In this document: positions 60,528-64,000 of the stretch, piece after piece | Layout of the letters: each line of letters opens with the position of its first letter | Position numbering within the stretch: the first letter of the stretch is position 1 | From: Streptomyces sp. NBC_00414 | Lineage (GTDB): Bacteria; Actinomycetota; Actinomycetes; Streptomycetales; Streptomycetaceae | DNA: 64,000 nt | Direction of reading: 5' to 3' | Assembly: GCF_036038375.1 (NCBI RefSeq) | Contig: NZ_CP107935.1 | Location: forward strand, 2,666,001 to 2,730,000 | Program-made: the position numbers and the translations under genes | The notes under the pieces: generated by a model | Database searches by the model: none | Told to the model about the DNA's origin: nothing | The model's input: the letters and a program-made list of their open reading frames with translations, nothing else

Positions 60528-61310
60528 ATGCGATCCATCAACGCCCGCGGACTGTTCACCGGCACCGGGCTGATCATCACGGCCCTGACGGCGACCCTCG
60601 CGGCACTGGTCTTCCCGATCTGGTCGTACGCCGACCGGTCGGGCACCGGCGTGGACACGCTGAACGCCGAGACCGTGTCGACGAACTTCGGCCCGCTGTC
60701 CGCGCTGGACCGCGAGTTCGTCACGAAGGTCCGGCTCGCGGGCCTGTGGGAGCTGCCCGCCGGCCAGCAGGCCGAGGAACGCGGCACCACCAAGGCCGTG
60801 CGGACGGCCGGCGAGCACCTCGTCGAGGGCCATACGTTTCTGGACGCGCGCGTGCGCAACGTGGCCGCGCGGCTCGGCCTCGAACTGCCCAACCAGCCCA
60901 GCGAACAGCAGCGGGCCTGGCTCACCACGCTGAGCGCCGCACGGGGCGAGGAGTACGACAGGCAGTTCGCGAACATCCTCCGCGGCGCGCACGGCAAGGT
61001 GTTCGGACTGGTCGCCCAGGTCCGTGCGAACACCCGCAACTCGCTCGTCCGCGGCCTCGCCGACGACGCGAACACCACGGTCCTCGACCACATCACGGTC
61101 CTGGAGGCCACCGGCCTGGTCGACTTCGAAGCCCTGGCCCGTGACGCGGCCTCCGCGAGCGCGCCCCCGCTCACCAACTCCCCCGCGCCGCCCGGCCCGA
61201 CGGCCTCGCCCAGTCCGCCCGCCCCCGCCTCGGCCTCCCCCTCACCGACCTACTCCCTGCCGCCGGCCGCGACCGCCCCACCGCCGGACGGCAAGGACAG
61301 AAAGCCGTAA
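60528..61310 (+). CDS. Exported DUF4142 protein, copy 2
   Basis: The 260-residue protein is a paralogue of the gene at 57705. It shares the N-terminal helix ending in FPIWSYADRSGTG, RLAGLWELPAGQQA, LGLELPNQPSEQQ, RGAHGKVFGLVAQVRANTRN and TVLDHITVLEATGLVDFEAL. The candidate metal histidines are kept. The C-terminal 60 residues are Pro/Ser/Ala-rich and diverged. CAGGAGG precedes the ATG. It has its own promoter region and lies between the DUF692 and TIGR04222 genes, all on the plus strand. Two copies around one DUF692 gene suggest a shared exported function. Confidence 0.88.
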   Translation: MRSINARGLFTGTGLIITALTATLAALVFPIWSYADRSGTGVDTLNAETVSTNFGPLSALDREFVTKVRLAGLWELPAGQQAEERGTTKAVRTAGEHLVEGHTFLDARVRNVAARLGLELPNQPSEQQRAWLTTLSAARGEEYDRQFANILRGAHGKVFGLVAQVRANTRNSLVRGLADDANTTVLDHITVLEATGLVDFEALARDAASASAPPLTNSPAPPGPTASPSPPAPASASPSPTYSLPPAATAPPPDGKDRKP

Positions 61311-61414
61311 CAACCGGAGTGGCACCGACTCGAAACGTCACCCCATGGCGATGCTTCGTCCAAATTGTGAACAAGCCGTGGCGGAGCCGGTCCTCCGTCG
61401 CATAGAAATCCCGC

Positions 61415-62188
61415 ATGCTCTGGGTCCTCCTCCTTCTCCTCGCCTGGGCCGCGGCGGGCATCGCCTGTACGCGCCTGTGCCTTGCCTCCGTCCGCGCCGC
61501 CGCCGCGGACGACAATCACACGCTCCAGGGACGCGGCCTGACGCTCTACGAGGCCGCGTTCCTGTCGGGCGGCCCCGCGCGGGTCGCCGATCTGACCCTC
61601 GTGTCGATGGCCCGCCAGCGCCGCCTGCTGCTCGCCCACACCGGCTGGGCGACCGTCGTGGACCCGCGTGGCCAGGACGAGATGGAGCGCTCCGTCCTCG
61701 GCGCGATAGGCCCCGACGGACAGTCCCGGATAGCGCCGGTCCGCAGGAGCGCCGCCGCCGCGGAGTCCGTACGCGCCCTCGCCGACCGTCTCGTCGCGGC
61801 GGGCCTCGCCGTGCCGGACGGTGCGCGGACCACCGTCGCGGGCGCCGTGCGCCAGGTGCGGTCGGCCGCGGCGGCCGTCCTGGTGCTGGCCGCCGTCGCG
61901 CTGCTGCTGCCCTCTCAGGTCCAGCACGAGCGGGCGCTGGTGGCCGTCTGGTTCACGCTGCCCCTCATCCTCACCATGAGCTGCCTCGCCATCGCCCGGA
62001 TCGAGGTGCACCCCTACACCCGCTGGGCGTCCCCGGCCGGACAGCACCTGCTCAGCGCCCTGACCCGCCGCGCGGACACCGACTGCGACGACCGTACGTA
62101 CCTCACCACCGTGGCCGTACGGGGTATCCGCGCGGTCGGCGAACCGGATCTGCGGGCGGCTTTCGGGCACCGCGAACCACACACCTGA
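61415..62188 (+). CDS. TIGR04222-type membrane protein
   Basis: The 257-residue protein has an N-terminal helix (LWVLLLLLAWAAAGIACTRL), a domain with GLTLYEAAFLSGGPARVADLTL (conserved in TIGR04222 proteins), a basic segment, and two further helices (AAAVLVLAAVALLLPSQ and LVAVWFTLPLILTMSCLAIA). As I recall, many TIGR04222 proteins end in a Gly/Cys-rich tail; this one does not, ending in FGHREPHT. TIGR04222 and DUF692 genes are repeatedly neighbours in Streptomyces to my knowledge. The ribosome-binding site is weak. It follows DUF4142 copy 2 by about 100 bp. Confidence 0.8.
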   Translation: MLWVLLLLLAWAAAGIACTRLCLASVRAAAADDNHTLQGRGLTLYEAAFLSGGPARVADLTLVSMARQRRLLLAHTGWATVVDPRGQDEMERSVLGAIGPDGQSRIAPVRRSAAAAESVRALADRLVAAGLAVPDGARTTVAGAVRQVRSAAAAVLVLAAVALLLPSQVQHERALVAVWFTLPLILTMSCLAIARIEVHPYTRWASPAGQHLLSALTRRADTDCDDRTYLTTVAVRGIRAVGEPDLRAAFGHREPHT

Positions 62189-62338
62189 GCGCTCGGCCTG
62201 AACGCGCGTCCGGAGCACGGGGCGCGCGCCGGACGCGCATCGGGGTCATTGGGCCGACATCCGCGGGCCGGTGCTTTACTTCGCCGAGCCCCGAACGAAG
62301 CATCCCTTCTGTTGCTGCCGTGCACTGAAGGGAAAGCG

Positions 62339-63913
62339 ATGAGAGCCGCCGTCCTCTACGGAACAGCCGGATCCCTGGTCCTGGCCACTGTCGTCGCCGC
62401 GCCCGCCGGCAGCGCGCAGATCCGGTCCGACCGGGCCGAGCGGCACGGCACGGCGGTCGCCGCCGCACGCGCCGCCGACGACGGCATCCGCTTCGGGACG
62501 TGTTCCGAGGACCAGGACGGTCCGGGCAGCCTGCAGTGCGGCACGGTGACGGTCCCGCTCGACTACGCGCACCCCGACGGCGAGCAGATCAAGCTGACCG
62601 TCAGCCGGGTGCGGGCGACCGGCAGGGACCCGAGGAACGGCAAGCGGTCCGTCCCCCGGCAGGGTGCGCTCGTCTACAACCCGGGCGGCCCCGGCGCGTC
62701 CGGCATGTACTTCCCGCTGATCGGCATGATCCCGGAGTGGAAGCGCATCGCGTCGGCGTACGACCTCGTCGGGTACGCCCCACGCGGGGTGGGCCGCTCG
62801 GCGCCGATCTCCTGCCAGGACCCGAAACTGCTCCTGAAGGGGCCCGCTCCGTCACCGACGGACCCCTCGGAGTCGTACAAGGAGGAGCGCGTCGCCCGGG
62901 CGAAGGCCTACGCCCGTGGCTGCGTCGAGCGGTCGGGCCGCGCGATCAGGCACTTCACCTCGGTCAACAACGCCCGCGACCTGGACGTCCTGCGCGCCGC
63001 CCTGGGCGAGCGGAAGCTGACCTTCATGGGGGCGTCCTACGGCACGTACTTCGGAGCCCTGTACGCGGAACTGTTCCCGTCGCACGTACGCCGGATGGTC
63101 CTCGACTCGGCCGTGAACCCGGACCCGGCGAAGGTCTGGTACCGGAACAACCTCGACCAGTCGGCCGCCTTCGAGACCCGCTGGGCCGACTTCCGCACCT
63201 GGATCGCCGAGCACCACAAGGTGTACGGGCTGGGCCGCACGGCGGAGGAGGTGCAGCGCAGTTACGAGACGGCGCGGGCACGGCTCGCGGCGGAGCCCGC
63301 GGGCGGCGAGGTCGGGCCCGGACAACTGCAGGGCGCGTTCCTGCAGGCCGGGTACTACGACGACTACTGGCCGCAGCGGGCGCGGGCGCTCTCCGCGTAC
63401 CTCAGCGGCGACCCGCAGCCGCTGATCCGGCAGGCGGCGCCGCACCCGGACTCGGTGAAGGAGCAGGAGAACGGCAAGGCCGTCTACACGGCGGTCGAGT
63501 GCAACGACGCGCCCTGGCCGCGGGCCTGGCACACCTGGGACCGCGACAACACACGCCTCGCGCGCGTGGCGCCCTTCGAGACGTGGTCCAACGCGTGGAT
63601 GAACCTGCCGTGCGCGTTCTGGCCGCTGCCTCGGCAGCGGCCGCTGGATGTCCGCACGGTTCCTGGTGAGCTGGCGCCCACGCTCATTCTCGCCGCCGAG
63701 CGGGACGCCGCGACGCCGTACGCGGGGGCGCTGGAGATGCGTCGGCGGCTCTCCGGCTCCGCGCTGGTCACCGAGCGGGCGTCGGGGTCGCACGGGATCG
63801 GTGGCGGGTCCAACCGGTGTGTCAACGCCCACTTGGACGCATACCTGCTGGAAGGCCGGGTCCCGGCCGCCGGGGCGACCTGTGCCCCGCACAGGCCCCC
63901 GGAGCCCCGCTAG
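62339..63913 (+). CDS. Secreted alpha/beta hydrolase, tripeptidyl aminopeptidase type
   Basis: The 524-residue protein has a Sec signal peptide (about 1-26), the family N-terminal CGTVTVPLDYAHPDGEQIKL, an oxyanion segment LVYNPGGPGASGM, the nucleophile FMGASYGTYFGALYAE (Ser of GASYG) and the C-terminal LAAERDAATPYAGAL (Asp) and SGSHGIGGG (His) with the TAP-like domain. Streptomyces proteins of this type (SlpD/SlpE, Tap) remove tripeptides from the N-terminus of secreted proteins and affect growth in some species. GAAGGGAAAG precedes the ATG. A large hairpin follows the stop codon. Confidence 0.93.
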   Translation: MRAAVLYGTAGSLVLATVVAAPAGSAQIRSDRAERHGTAVAAARAADDGIRFGTCSEDQDGPGSLQCGTVTVPLDYAHPDGEQIKLTVSRVRATGRDPRNGKRSVPRQGALVYNPGGPGASGMYFPLIGMIPEWKRIASAYDLVGYAPRGVGRSAPISCQDPKLLLKGPAPSPTDPSESYKEERVARAKAYARGCVERSGRAIRHFTSVNNARDLDVLRAALGERKLTFMGASYGTYFGALYAELFPSHVRRMVLDSAVNPDPAKVWYRNNLDQSAAFETRWADFRTWIAEHHKVYGLGRTAEEVQRSYETARARLAAEPAGGEVGPGQLQGAFLQAGYYDDYWPQRARALSAYLSGDPQPLIRQAAPHPDSVKEQENGKAVYTAVECNDAPWPRAWHTWDRDNTRLARVAPFETWSNAWMNLPCAFWPLPRQRPLDVRTVPGELAPTLILAAERDAATPYAGALEMRRRLSGSALVTERASGSHGIGGGSNRCVNAHLDAYLLEGRVPAAGATCAPHRPPEPR

Positions 63914-63920
63914 GGGCTTC

Positions 63921-63992
63921 TTGGGGGCGCGGGGAACGGCGTGACCGGCCCCTACCGGGCCTCAACGATTGCGCCGTTCCCCGCGCCCCCAA
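63921..63992. terminator. Long hairpin, extragenic repeat copy 3
   Basis: A 21-bp left arm (63921-63941) pairs perfectly with 63972-63992 around a 30-nt loop that contains its own GGCCC...GGGCC dyad. The arms carry GGGGCGCGGGGAAC, shared with the elements at 43.7 and 53.8 kb. It is followed by AAAAG and can terminate the hydrolase transcript. Confidence 0.85.
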
Positions 63993-64000
63993 AAGACTGC

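Overview
The window is chromosomal DNA of a Streptomyces or a very close relative. Evidence: very high GC with strong third-position bias, frequent GTG and a few TTG starts, a complete conservon (sensor kinase, roadblock, DUF742, GTPase), a WhiJ-type cluster (RsbW-like ATPase, XRE-DUF5753, DUF397), a CYP105-like P450 with its ferredoxin, and GGGGCGCGGGGAAC-type extragenic palindromes. No rRNA, tRNA, transposase, integrase, phage gene, CRISPR array, PKS or NRPS was seen.

Layout. 1-9.6 kb: a divergent promoter with three helically phased operators drives a zinc-free quinone oxidoreductase-like enzyme. Facing it is a minus-strand oxidative gene set in the order P450, ferredoxin, ferredoxin reductase, Baeyer-Villiger-type monooxygenase, double-propeller SMP-30-like protein, ABC exporter. 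9.7-11.8 kb: an atypical OmpR-type regulator and two divergent MarR regulators. 11.8-15.2 kb: a WhiJ-like regulatory cluster plus a DUF574 methyltransferase. 15.3-24.9 kb: a ROK repressor and an M81 (MlrC) metallopeptidase, divergent from a peptide-type ABC importer (binding protein, two permeases, fused double ATPase) and a ROK kinase. 25.1-26.1 kb: an orphan sugar-type binding protein. 26.4-30.3 kb: conservon cvnA-D. 30.5-34.5 kb: a flippase-like membrane protein, an RpiB-like isomerase, a LysR/DoxX divergent pair and a voltage-gated channel. 34.6-41.8 kb: an LCP transferase, a BlaI/M56 sensor pair, TerD and a membrane NACHT NTPase. 41.8-46.4 kb: msrB, murC, a small unknown protein, a RibD-type reductase and zapE. 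46.5-54.7 kb: a small secreted protein, carbonic anhydrase-SulP, a PhoX-like protein, PPK2, a polysaccharide deacetylase lipoprotein, an aldo/keto reductase and a Pth2-like hydrolase. 54.7-57.5 kb: a LuxR regulator divergent from a membrane protein and an NTF2-like protein. 57.7-62.2 kb: DUF4142, DUF692, DUF4142, TIGR04222. 62.3-63.9 kb: a secreted tripeptidyl aminopeptidase-type hydrolase, then a large hairpin.

How the parts may work together. The P450/BVMO/SMP-30 set reads as a hydroxylate-to-lactone-to-ring-opening path. The M81/ROK/ABC set reads as import and cleavage of a peptide or amide compound. Three near-identical BlaI-type operators precede the ion channel, the LCP gene and terD around the only BlaI/M56 pair in view, which predicts a small envelope-stress regulon. 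The most promising little-described system is the DUF692 protein (multinuclear iron oxidase family) with a fused C-terminal domain resembling the usual partner protein, placed between two paralogous exported DUF4142 proteins and followed by a TIGR04222 membrane protein. All functional statements are read from sequence motifs and family knowledge; no searches were run.
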